Origin: an uncultured Chthonomonadaceae bacterium
GTDB taxonomy: Bacteria > Armatimonadota > Fimbriimonadia > Fimbriimonadales > Fimbriimonadaceae
DNA: 64,000 nt
Reading direction: 5' to 3'
Assembly (NCBI GenBank): GCA_946479035.1
Contig: CAMLDW010000001.1
Coordinates: forward strand, 1-64,000
Shown here one piece after another: positions 18,301-25,045 of this stretch. Position numbers and translations under genes: made by a program. Numbering within the stretch: position 1 is the stretch's first letter; each line of letters starts with the position of its first letter. The notes beneath the pieces are model-generated. The model did not search any database. It was not told the origin of the DNA and was given only the letters and a program-made list of their open reading frames with translations.

Positions 18301-18867
18301 CGGAAAGAGCCGCGGCTCGCCGAGGTGGCACTCGGTGACCAGGCGCGCGAGCGAGCGATAGCCGTGCTTGTCTTTTGCGAGCAGCACCACCTCGCCGCCC
18401 TCCGGCAGTTCGATCGTCGTGCCTGTGATCGGCTTGACGCCGCACTCGCGCGCTTCGCGCGCGAACTCGACCGAGCCGGTCAGCGCGAAGCGGTCCGCCA
18501 GCGCCATCGCTCGCAGGCCGAGCGCGGCCGCGCGGCGAGGAAGCTCGCGCGCGAGCAGCACGCTGTGGCCAAACGAGTAGCCGGACAAAACGTGCAGCGC
18601 GGCGCAACCGACGGAGGCGCGCCGTACGCCGAGCTTCCACGTTTCGATCTTAAGCCCGTTCGCGGCGGCGACCTTTTCGTCGCGCGTCTTGCGCGGTTTG
18701 ACGTCGCCAACGGTCGCGCGCGCGTCCACCAGAGGAACCTCGCGCGAGGCCTTGCGCAGGACGCCGCGCGCGTCGCGCCACTCGACGAACTCGCGCGGCT
18801 GCTCGCCCGCCCACCACGCGCCTGCCTCTCGCCAGCGCGAGACCGTCTCAGCGCCATCCGGTCGCAT
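15352..18867 (-). CDS. dnaE2: Error-prone DNA polymerase III alpha subunit DnaE2 with N-terminal extension
   Basis: The 1171-residue polymerase is a C-family translesion enzyme that works with ImuB. The PHP domain starts near residue 90 (ALHVLSGYSFGHS). The palm shows PDIDIDF with D481 and D483, and KFDVLCLR with D641, the three expected metal ligands. HALAFAEISVRSIWCQQNYP and a C-terminal OB-fold (AIVVGNPIRLRFPPTPSGK) follow. The first 85 residues (including WWAGEQPREFVEWRDARG) are extra compared with most DnaE2 and resemble the short W/R-rich segment usually found with ImuB. The gene overlaps the imuB end by 20 nt. Two-gene operon with imuB, likely DNA-damage induced. Confidence 0.93.
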   Translation of the reverse strand: MRPDGAETVSRWREAGAWWAGEQPREFVEWRDARGVLRKASREVPLVDARATVGDVKPRKTRDEKVAAANGLKIETWKLGVRRASVGCAALHVLSGYSFGHSVLLARELPRRAAALGLRAMALADRFALTGSVEFAREARECGVKPITGTTIELPEGGEVVLLAKDKHGYRSLARLVTECHLGEPRLFPMSTWERIETHTDGLLCLTGGDGGPLARLLLQCKNEEALALLQRLVRLYGRESVFVEIERSYLPWGIALEKRLTQLAAAVGVRCVAGGPVTHAALGDFPAQDVMVCSETLCTVEEVIGRKAPRDPSQPQAAPRPARAINGERYMRSPEETMALFHDRPELVENTLLVADACSDDVFPERTRLPALFKDSAQALTHITYAGAVARHQRVTPRLCKRLDYELDRIARMGFADHFVTAWDFCRWAEEQGIQFSGRGSVVDSAVAYCLGFSRIDAYRHRLHFDRFLTEDGDKRPDIDIDFEAKRRDDVRNYIIGRYGADRVATVSAIGAFNTRGIVREVGKALGVSLEVVGFLAKRLHGGVSPRALEESLSTRPELRESNIDKSRLHWMFALGEALCDVPRNMRAHSSGVVVSDVPISETAPVQWSGGTQDDGETEEPLRIIQWDKRSAKHFFDKFDVLCLRGQDVLSGTQERVREREADFRVDALPLNDQETYRAMQSGQLIGIPQSASPAMRQAHMRLQTKDLKDASLVQAGIRPGVGGAVKINELIARRRGKPYSFEHPDFEKILGHTYGIVVFQEQIDQLLSTFAGYSAGVAEEIRDKIYKCKQGDYGEVIKEELLARMRARGYGEDAAQCAFELIAGFKGYGFAQGHALAFAEISVRSIWCQQNYPADYFAALLDAQPAGYYGPCTLVNEARLRGVKVLPVDVNRSGLRFAVEDVRSVQEPEILVPGGGIRLSLACVFGLSAQTRERIVAERGGTPVPDPRAYSSFFDFARRVRPEQNELESLVLCGAFDALCPHRRALLWAVPDALRDMRASEGLLGMEVPEPSLDLCVEDFSEAEKRLHERKYLGLDVERHLMAYERRRTAKRGAVTTEVGRQLKHGEKAIVVGNPIRLRFPPTPSGKRVVFFDLEDETGLLNVTCFDRTYQRFGHAFVCSPYVTLVGRGQWRDGCTAFLLEQAYSYRPVIESQVNGAEIPLRPADFLVG

Positions 18868-20014
18868 TTCTCCACGCCCTCATCACCTGTTCGCGCCTCG
18901 GGAGGTCCACCTCGCTCGCCCTTTGCACCGCCGCGTCGCCGTACTTCGCGCGCACCGCGCGCACGCTGCACAGCGCCGAGCGCAGCGCGTCGGCGCGCGA
19001 TGAGTCCAAGCTGCGCTGCAGGACTGGTACAGAGCGGACGTCCGGCACGCCCACGCGCAGCGACGCCACCGGCTCCGTCAGCCGCACCTGCGAGAGCTGC
19101 CAGCGCAAGGAGACGGCCAGCGAGTCGGAGGGCTTGGGCAGCCGCCGCACGCGGCGCAGCACGCGCCCGCTCTCCGTCTCGATCACGACCTCCGTCGCGC
19201 CGGCGAGCGCGTCGCGCTCGCGAAGCTCCTGGCACAGCTCCTGCGCGATCTCGTCCATCGCGGCCTGCAGGACGAAGAGGTCCGAGCAGCACCCATGGAA
19301 CCGCTGGGTGCGCTCGACGGAATCGCAAGGGAAGTTGCGCACGAACGCGTCGCGGTAGCGTCCGTGCGCGCACTCCGTCACGAGCACGCCCTCCTTTCCG
19401 AACTGTCTGATCAAGAGCGGCAGCGGCGCGCGCTGCACGTCGCCGACCTTGCGATAGCCGAGGAACTCTAGCCTCTCGCGCACGTCAGGAGCGACGGGGG
19501 TCAAACAACGCGTCGGCAGCGGAGAGAGAAAGGAGCGCGCGTCCTCGACGAGAGGGAAGTCCGCGATCCCGACCTCCATCGCCGTCGCGTCGCACGGCTG
19601 CGCGGCGAGCTTCGCCACCCACCTCGACGGCGCCAGCGCAGATGCGACGGGCAGCGCGGTCTTGCGCCACACGTCCGCGAGCAGCCGCGCCGCCACCTCC
19701 CACGGGCGCGGGTGCGCGCCGAGGTCAACCCACGCGCTCGCGGGCGACTCGTGCTGGATCCGGCCGCTGTAGAGCAGGCACTCCTGCAGCCACCTGTCGC
19801 GCCGCTCGCGGTAGTCCGCCTCCCGGAGCTCGACGTACTGTGCATCGGACCGCAGGATCGCCTTCGCCTCGCTGAGCAGCGTGCCGGGCTGCACCCTGCG
19901 CGCCCGCGCTGCCGGCGAGGAGTCGACCACCATCCCGGCCCGGTGCACGACCACGGGCCGCTCGCACTCGCCTGCGTAGAACCGGTCCAGGGCAACGTAA
20001 AGCAAATAGTACAC
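18848..20014 (-). CDS. imuB: ImuB-like inactive Y-family polymerase
   Basis: The 388-residue protein aligns with Y-family polymerases at its N-terminus (LLYVALDRFYAGECE) and thumb (LEFLGYRKVGDVQRAPLPLLIRQFG). The catalytic residues are gone: Ala8 replaces the first Asp, and SPASAWVD at 90-97 replaces the S-x-D-E-A-x-x-D motif. Such a pattern marks ImuB, a non-catalytic adaptor linking DnaE2 to the sliding clamp at DNA lesions. The start is GTG at 20014, fixed by the strand-1 motif beginning only five residues later. No imuA gene adjoins, unlike most cassettes. The GTG sits inside a palindromic operator. Confidence 0.88.
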   Translation of the reverse strand: MYYLLYVALDRFYAGECERPVVVHRAGMVVDSSPAARARRVQPGTLLSEAKAILRSDAQYVELREADYRERRDRWLQECLLYSGRIQHESPASAWVDLGAHPRPWEVAARLLADVWRKTALPVASALAPSRWVAKLAAQPCDATAMEVGIADFPLVEDARSFLSPLPTRCLTPVAPDVRERLEFLGYRKVGDVQRAPLPLLIRQFGKEGVLVTECAHGRYRDAFVRNFPCDSVERTQRFHGCCSDLFVLQAAMDEIAQELCQELRERDALAGATEVVIETESGRVLRRVRRLPKPSDSLAVSLRWQLSQVRLTEPVASLRVGVPDVRSVPVLQRSLDSSRADALRSALCSVRAVRAKYGDAAVQRASEVDLPRREQVMRAWRNATGWR

Positions 20015-20028
20015 AGGTGTCTACTATT
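20005..20028. promoter_or_regulatory. 24-bp near-perfect palindrome, candidate SOS (LexA-like) operator
   Basis: Outer arms AATAGTA (20005-20011) and TACTATT (20022-20028) are exact inverted repeats. Inner ACA (20013-20015) and TGT (20018-20020) also match, giving 20 of 24 symmetric positions. It covers the imuB GTG start and the edge of the -10 box, so a bound dimer would block initiation. ImuB-DnaE2 cassettes are classically LexA-controlled; the motif itself is not the E. coli, Bacillus or alphaproteobacterial box. Confidence 0.7.
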
Positions 20029-20054
20029 CTATCGTGCCGTGAGGCTGAAATCAA
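20026..20054 (-). promoter_or_regulatory. Promoter of imuB-dnaE2 (TTGATT, 17 nt, TAGAAT)
   Basis: On the minus strand, TTGATT (20054-20049) and TAGAAT (20031-20026) are separated by exactly 17 nt. The GTG start is 11 nt beyond the -10, so the transcript would have almost no leader. The -10 overlaps the palindrome. Confidence 0.6.
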
Positions 20055-20077
20055 GAGGGGGCCACACTGGGGAAGGC

Positions 20078-20083
20078 TAGAAT
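20078..20083 (+). promoter_or_regulatory. -10-like element TAGAAT before the small lipoprotein gene
   Basis: TAGAAT (5 of 6) ends 17 nt before the ATG at 20101. The interval contains GGGAAGAGG, a usable ribosome-binding site, so this is a short-leader promoter rather than a leaderless one. Confidence 0.4.
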
Positions 20084-20100
20084 CGAAGGGAAGAGGGACG

Positions 20101-20496
20101 ATGGAAGCCAAGACGACGCTCGGCCTACTGGCCATGGCGCTCCTGCTCGTGGGGTGCACAGGCAAGACTCCGACCCGCGGCCAATTGGTCGGCAAGTGGG
20201 AGGTAGTGGCCGACGCCGACAAATCGGGCGAGGCCGTCACGTTCGCGCACTTGGAGCTGATGTCCGACGGCCGGTTCGAGATGGAGTCTTTCGCCGGGAC
20301 CATGTATGGGGACTGGACGCTCGACGGTGACCGCGTCACGATGAAGATGACTGGCCTTGACGACGGCTATAGTCACACTGAACGTGATCCGGGTTGGACG
20401 TCCGCCTCGAAGCCGTGGGAAGTGAAGGCGGTCTCGAAGGACGAGATGCGATGGAAGATGCCGAACGGCAACGCGACGCTCAAACGGGCAAAGTGA
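20101..20496 (+). CDS. Small lipocalin-like lipoprotein of unknown function
   Basis: The 131-residue protein has a lipobox LLLVGC, with the acylated Cys near residue 19. A small domain follows starting GQLVGKWEVVAD, with repeated strands (HLELMSDGRFEMESF, GDWTLDGDRVTMKM), the pattern of short lipocalin-like proteins that test 'variance from wild-type' style ligand barrels. No ligand can be proposed. The ATG at 20101 is chosen for its Shine-Dalgarno (AAGAGGG) and lipoprotein signal; a frame from 20017 would overlap the imuB operator. Transcribed divergently from imuB. Confidence 0.7.
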   Translation: MEAKTTLGLLAMALLLVGCTGKTPTRGQLVGKWEVVADADKSGEAVTFAHLELMSDGRFEMESFAGTMYGDWTLDGDRVTMKMTGLDDGYSHTERDPGWTSASKPWEVKAVSKDEMRWKMPNGNATLKRAK

Positions 20497-20529
20497 GCGG
20501 GAGCTCCACACGGACGGCGCGCCGCTCAT

Positions 20530-22704
20530 TTACGTGTCGGCGACGACTCTGACGAGAGTGTTCTTGAACGACGGAGTGCGCGACTGCGGGTCGGCGCGGC
20601 GGGGGACGAGAGCGTTCGCCTCGGGGTAGTACATCACCGCGTTCCCGGGGCGCACGTCGAACTCGCGCACCAGCAGCCCAGAGACTGAACCGACCGAGCT
20701 CGAGACCGTCGCGCGCTGGCCGACGCTCAGACCGAGCCGGGCGATGTCCGAGGCGTGCATCAGCACCACGTCTCGCCGCTTCTGCCCGCGATAGAGGTCC
20801 TCGTCCTCGTAGACCACCGTGTTGAACTGCCCCTCCGAGCGCACTGTGATCAGGTGCATCTGAGAAGCGTCAAAAGTTGGCAAAGGGACGATGTGGAACT
20901 TCGCGCGCCCAGTCTGTGTGGGGAACTTCGGCTCGTGGAAAGTCCGACCCCCGATGTGGAACTCCTTTTTGGTCCTGTCGATCTCGCCGACCTTCTCATA
21001 GCCCGGCACGACCTGCGCGATCGCCTCGCGGATCCGCCTGTGCTGCTTGAGAGCCTTCCAATCGATCGGCGATCCCTCGCCAAGCACGCGGTCGGCGACG
21101 TCCGCGATGACCTCCACCTCGCTGCGCGGGCCTTGCAACCGCCGCGGGCCGCCGTCGGAGAGCCGTACGTAGTTGAACATGGACTCCTGCGTCGTCGCCT
21201 GCGCCTCCTCGTCTCGCGCGAGCACGGGGAGGATGAGGGTCTCCCGCCCGCGCCCGTGCGCGTGGCCCGTGTTCAGCGACGTCGAGAGGTAGACGACCGT
21301 GCCGATCCGCGACATCGCCTCGCGCGCAAACCCCGCGTCGGGGTTGGACCCGAAGAGGTTTCCGCCCAGACAGAACGCGAACTTCATCCGCCCTTCGTGC
21401 GACGACTCGATGCACCCGAGGGTGTCGAGCCCCGCCCAGGTCGGCAGCGCGACTCCGAAGTGCGACTGCAGTCGCTCGAAGACGGTCTCTTTCAGCTTCG
21501 GCACGACGCCCATCGAGCCGATCCCCTGCACGTTCGAGTGCCCGCGCAAGGGCAGCAGCCCGCAGTGCGGCCGACCGAGCATCCCGCGCAGCATCGCGAG
21601 GTTCGCGATCATCTGCACGTTGCCGACGCCGTGCTCGTGGTGCGTCACGCCCATCGCCCAGCAGAACACGGCGCGCTGCGACTGCGCATAGACCGATGCG
21701 ACCCGCTCGATCTGCGCGCGCGGGACTCCGCCGCTCTTTTCGATCTCTTCCCAACTCAGGCCCGCGAGATAGGAACAGAACTCCTCCGAGCCTTCCGAGT
21801 GCTGGTGCAGGAACACGCTGTCCACCGCGCCCATCTCCAGCACCGCCTTCGCGACTCCTGCAAGGAACGCGACGTCGCCGCCCGCGTGCGGCTGCACGTA
21901 GAGGTCGCTGACGCGCGAGCCGAAGAGCATGCTTCGCACGTCGGAGGGCACCTTGAAGCGCTCGAGCCCTGCCTCGCGCAGCGGGTTGACGACGATCACG
22001 CGTCCGCCGCGCCTGCGCAGCTCGACCAGGGTCTTCATCAGGCGCGGGTGGTTGCTCGCGGGGTTTGCGCCGATCAGGAACACGAGGTCGCATCCGTCAA
22101 GGTCCTCCAGGACTATGGTCGCGGTGCCGGATCCGGTCACGGAGGCGAGCGCAGTGCCAGAGGCCTGGTGGCAGTAGTAGGAGCAGTTGCTGACGTGGTT
22201 GGTGCCGTAGATCCGGGCGAAGAGCTGCAGCAAGAACCCCGCCTCGTTCGAAGATCGCCCGCTGAAGTAGAAGAACGCCTCCTCCTGCTTGGTCGCCTTT
22301 AGGGCGTTGGCAGTGCGCGAGAGCGCTTCGTCCCAGCTCACTTCCTTATAGTGCGTGTCCTCCGGCCCTGCGTAGAGCGGCGAAACGAGCCGCCCTGCGG
22401 CTTCGAGCTCGCGCGAAGAGAACCCTTGCAGGTCCGACAGGGAAAAACGTCCAAAGAACGTTGGCTCGATCCGCCCCTGCATGTCCGCCGCCATTGCCTG
22501 GATGGATTTCTTGCACACTTCGGGGAAGCGCCCGGCCTCGTTGACCATCCCGCCCTTTTGGCCCCCCATCCCGAGCGCGCAGGTCTTGCACGCGTTGCGC
22601 GAGCGCAGAGCGCGCAGCATCTTGAAGAGCCCGCCCGCCTTGCGCGACTGGCCCAGCGCGTACCACACTGCCGCAAATCCGCCGCCCGAGCGACCGCGTG
22701 CCAT
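20530..22704 (-). CDS. FdhF/YdeP-family molybdopterin oxidoreductase
   Basis: The 724-residue protein belongs to the YdeP-like branch of the DMSO reductase superfamily. N-terminal cysteines C39, C42 and C64 (ACKTCALGMGG...PEVC) could hold an Fe-S cluster. YYCHQASGTALAS supplies the likely metal-ligand Cys, CDLVFLIGANPASNHPRLM and FCWAMGVTHHEHGVGNVQM bind the bis-MGD cofactor, and the C-terminal beta-barrel contains MYYPEANALVPRRADPQSRTP. There is no Tat signal, so it is cytosolic. The reaction is unknown; E. coli YdeP is linked to acid resistance. No FdhD is adjacent. It starts at ATG 22704, 6 nt after TAAGAT. Confidence 0.88.
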   Translation of the reverse strand: MARGRSGGGFAAVWYALGQSRKAGGLFKMLRALRSRNACKTCALGMGGQKGGMVNEAGRFPEVCKKSIQAMAADMQGRIEPTFFGRFSLSDLQGFSSRELEAAGRLVSPLYAGPEDTHYKEVSWDEALSRTANALKATKQEEAFFYFSGRSSNEAGFLLQLFARIYGTNHVSNCSYYCHQASGTALASVTGSGTATIVLEDLDGCDLVFLIGANPASNHPRLMKTLVELRRRGGRVIVVNPLREAGLERFKVPSDVRSMLFGSRVSDLYVQPHAGGDVAFLAGVAKAVLEMGAVDSVFLHQHSEGSEEFCSYLAGLSWEEIEKSGGVPRAQIERVASVYAQSQRAVFCWAMGVTHHEHGVGNVQMIANLAMLRGMLGRPHCGLLPLRGHSNVQGIGSMGVVPKLKETVFERLQSHFGVALPTWAGLDTLGCIESSHEGRMKFAFCLGGNLFGSNPDAGFAREAMSRIGTVVYLSTSLNTGHAHGRGRETLILPVLARDEEAQATTQESMFNYVRLSDGGPRRLQGPRSEVEVIADVADRVLGEGSPIDWKALKQHRRIREAIAQVVPGYEKVGEIDRTKKEFHIGGRTFHEPKFPTQTGRAKFHIVPLPTFDASQMHLITVRSEGQFNTVVYEDEDLYRGQKRRDVVLMHASDIARLGLSVGQRATVSSSVGSVSGLLVREFDVRPGNAVMYYPEANALVPRRADPQSRTPSFKNTLVRVVADT

Positions 22705-22710
22705 GAGCCG

Positions 22711-22716
22711 ATCTTA
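22711..22716 (-). promoter_or_regulatory. -10-like element TAAGAT before the YdeP-like gene
   Basis: TAAGAT (4 of 6) lies 6 nt before the ATG at 22704, with no Shine-Dalgarno. It forms a 56-bp divergent promoter region with the DUF1080 gene. Confidence 0.3.
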
Positions 22717-22748
22717 CCGGCCCCTCGCATTCACGGCTAGAACTGCGC

Positions 22749-22754
22749 AACAAT
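22749..22754 (+). promoter_or_regulatory. -10-like element AACAAT before the DUF1080 gene
   Basis: AACAAT (4 of 6) lies 6 nt before the ATG at 22761, with no ribosome-binding site. Consistent with leaderless initiation. Confidence 0.3.
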
Positions 22755-22760
22755 AGCCGC

Positions 22761-23423
22761 ATGATCGCCACCCTAGCCGCCTTCGCACTGCTTCAGAGCG
22801 CAAACACACTTACGACCGCCGAAAAGCACGCAGGGTGGAGGCTGCTCTTCGACGGCAAGACCACGACGGGCTGGCACAACTACAACGTCGAGACGATCGG
22901 CAAGGGCTGGGTCGTCAAGGACGGCGTGTTGACGAGCGCGGACCCGGACAACGCCGGCGACATCGTCACCGCCGACAAGTTCGACTGGTTCGAGCTCAGC
23001 CTGGAGTTCAACGTTGCGAAGGAGCAGAACAGCGGCGTGATGTTCCACATCGCCGACGGCAGCGAGGCCACCTGGCACAGCGGGCCCGAGATCCAGATCT
23101 ACGACCACCCGGCCGAGGCAGGCGTCGAGATCACCGGATACCTCTACCAGCTCTACCCCTCGAAGGTCGACGCGCAAAAGCCCGCTGGCCAATGGAACAC
23201 GATGCGAATCGTCGTCGCGCCGGACAAGTGCATGACTTTCATCAACGACGTGAAGTACTACGAGTACGTCTTGGGCAGCGCGGACTTCTGGGCGCGCGTG
23301 GCCAAGAGCAAGTTTGCGAAGTACCCTGAGTTCGCCAAGGCGGCGACCGGGCGCATCGGGATCCAGGGCGACCACGGCGTCGTCTCGTTCCGCAACATCA
23401 AGATCCGGCCGATCAAGAAGTAG
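22761..23423 (+). CDS. Secreted DUF1080 (3-keto-disaccharide hydrolase-type) protein
   Basis: The 220-residue protein has a short signal (MIATLAAFALLQSA) and one concanavalin-like DUF1080 domain: GWRLLFDGKTTTGWHNYN, FELSLEFNVAKEQNSGVMFHI, GPEIQIYDHP, GQWNTMRIVV, GRIGIQGDHGVVSFRNIKI. Family members hydrolyse 3-keto sugars or bind glycans in the periplasm or outside. The convergent neighbour is a Gfo/Idh/MocA oxidoreductase, a family that makes 3-keto glycosides. The pair could perform oxidation followed by hydrolysis of glycosidic bonds (inference). Confidence 0.85.
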   Translation: MIATLAAFALLQSANTLTTAEKHAGWRLLFDGKTTTGWHNYNVETIGKGWVVKDGVLTSADPDNAGDIVTADKFDWFELSLEFNVAKEQNSGVMFHIADGSEATWHSGPEIQIYDHPAEAGVEITGYLYQLYPSKVDAQKPAGQWNTMRIVVAPDKCMTFINDVKYYEYVLGSADFWARVAKSKFAKYPEFAKAATGRIGIQGDHGVVSFRNIKIRPIKK

Positions 23424-23457
23424 ACCCCATCCCCCCTGGAGGGGAGAGGGAGTTGCC

Positions 23458-24801
23458 CTACACCGTCCACCCTTCTCTGAACTCCGGCTTGATCAAGGAG
23501 TCGAACTCCGAAGTCCCGCGGACCTTCATGCGCCGTGCGTCCCACTGGAGCTTTGGGCCGTCGGCCCAGATCGCTAGGTTCCCGAGCAGGACCGTTTCCG
23601 TGAGCGGGCCCGAGTACTCGGGGAAGTTCGAGACCGCATGCTGGCCCCCGAGGCAAGCGCGCGCGAACTCCGCCATGTGCCCGGGCGACTCCTCAACCGC
23701 GACTTCTGCAAACGGACCGCCGCTGACCAGGTGGAACTCGACGTTGTCCGAGCTCGGGCCGTACACCGTGTCCTTTTCGCACACGACGAGCACGCCGTTG
23801 CCGCCGTACTCGAACCCGGGCGCCAACGACGCGTCAGGCTTCTTTCCGCCGTCGTACCACTTCAGCGTGACCGGTGCGCGACCGTTGTGCGCTCCGAACT
23901 CGTAGGTGACGATCGACCAGTTGGGGAAGCTGTCGCGGTTGTGCCCGCTCGTCTGCGCCTGCACGGTGAGCGGGTCGCGCAGGTCGAGCGCCATGTACGG
24001 CATGTTGAAGATGTGGCACCCCATATCACCGAGCGAGCCAGTCCCGAAGTCCCACCAGCCCCGCCAGGCGAACGGGTGGTATCCGTCTGCGTACGGGCGC
24101 TCGGGGCGCGGGCCGAGCCAGGTCGGCCAATCGAGCGTCGCCGGGCAGGTTCCTGGCTGCGGGCGCGGTACGCCCTGCGCCCACCAGCCGGACGCGCGGT
24201 CGGTCCAGAGGTGCACCTCTTTCGCGTGGCCGAAGTCTCCGCGCTTGATCAGCGCCGCTACTTTTCGCATCGGAGTGCTCGCGGTGCTCTGGTTTCCCAT
24301 CTGCGTCGCGCGGTGGTGGTCGCGTGCGAGCGTGGCGAGCTGGCGCGCCTCCCAGATCGTGCGCGTCAGCGGCTTTTCCGTGTAGCAGTTCAGCCCGAGC
24401 CGCAGCGCCATCGCCGTGGCGGGCGCGTGGTGGTGGTCAGGGATGCTGATGACGACAGCGTCGAGCTCGCCGTGCATCGCCTCGAGCATTTCGCGATAGT
24501 CGCAAAAGGACGCGGCGCGCGGGTGCTCCGCCATCGCCTTGGTGCGGTTGTTCATGTCGACGTCGGCGAGTGCGACGATAGGGCCGTGCTCGGCGGCCTG
24601 CTCCATGCCGCTCCACCCTTTGCCTCCAGCGCCGATGATGCCGAACCTCACCTGGCGCTTGTCGCCCTGGGCGCTCTTTCGGATGGGGTCAGCGAGCGCC
24701 AAGGACGGGGCGCCGCTCGCGAGCGCGCTGCCCGCCACCATCGCCGCGGCCGCGCCCGCGGTGCCCTTCAAGACGTCCCTTCTGCTCACTTTCTCGGCCA
24801 T
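23458..24801 (-). CDS. Tat-exported Gfo/Idh/MocA-family oxidoreductase
   Basis: The 447-residue protein has a twin-arginine signal (SRRDVLKGTAGAAAAMVAG). A Rossmann domain (VRFGIIGAGGKGWSGMEQ) follows, with the family signature CYTEKPLTRTIWEARQL (the catalytic EKP), and then the GFO/IDH C-terminal sheet containing GSLGDMGCHIFNMPYMALDL. It should oxidise a sugar or inositol-like substrate using a tightly bound NAD(P) folded in before Tat export. The substrate is unknown. It is convergent with the DUF1080 gene, with a 34-nt gap. GAGAAT lies 5 nt before its ATG. Confidence 0.9.
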   Translation of the reverse strand: MAEKVSRRDVLKGTAGAAAAMVAGSALASGAPSLALADPIRKSAQGDKRQVRFGIIGAGGKGWSGMEQAAEHGPIVALADVDMNNRTKAMAEHPRAASFCDYREMLEAMHGELDAVVISIPDHHHAPATAMALRLGLNCYTEKPLTRTIWEARQLATLARDHHRATQMGNQSTASTPMRKVAALIKRGDFGHAKEVHLWTDRASGWWAQGVPRPQPGTCPATLDWPTWLGPRPERPYADGYHPFAWRGWWDFGTGSLGDMGCHIFNMPYMALDLRDPLTVQAQTSGHNRDSFPNWSIVTYEFGAHNGRAPVTLKWYDGGKKPDASLAPGFEYGGNGVLVVCEKDTVYGPSSDNVEFHLVSGGPFAEVAVEESPGHMAEFARACLGGQHAVSNFPEYSGPLTETVLLGNLAIWADGPKLQWDARRMKVRGTSEFDSLIKPEFREGWTV

Positions 24802-25045
24802 GGCTTATTCTCGCACATCGCTCCCTCCCAACGACCTTCCAGCTCAGGTCACCACCGTATCAGCCTTTTCAACGGAAATGTCGAATCAAGACAGCCAGTT
24901 TCTACCTGTCAAGCAATACACTAGATTCATGTATGGATTAAACGTGTTTTAAGGCCAAATATAACGTCCTGGTTGGGGTTTGGGCTTGGTGGGCTCAGGT
25001 ATCCCTGGGCAGGACGCGAAGCGATAGGGGAAGGAAAGTCGTTCC
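24802..25045. other. Intergenic region between divergent Gfo/Idh/MocA and cytochrome genes
   Basis: These 244 bp hold no ORF worth calling and are more AT-rich than the surroundings (24890-24965). A minus-strand TTGACA at 24912-24907 and a plus-strand TATAAC at 24960-24965 are possible promoter fragments for the two divergent genes, but neither has a convincing partner box. A short inverted repeat ATACA...TGTAT around 24917-24935 may be incidental. Confidence 0.35.
24807..24812 (-). promoter_or_regulatory. -10-like element GAGAAT before the Gfo/Idh/MocA gene
   Basis: GAGAAT (4 of 6) sits 5 nt before the ATG at 24801, without a Shine-Dalgarno. Confidence 0.25.

Noticed and set aside
20530..22704. 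Assigning the YdeP-like oxidoreductase as terminal partner of the decahaem (DmsE-like) cytochrome
   Set aside because: DmsE is named for an extracellular DMSO reductase, but this protein has no Tat or other signal, so it would be cytosolic. It is also separated from the cluster by two unrelated genes and faces the other way.
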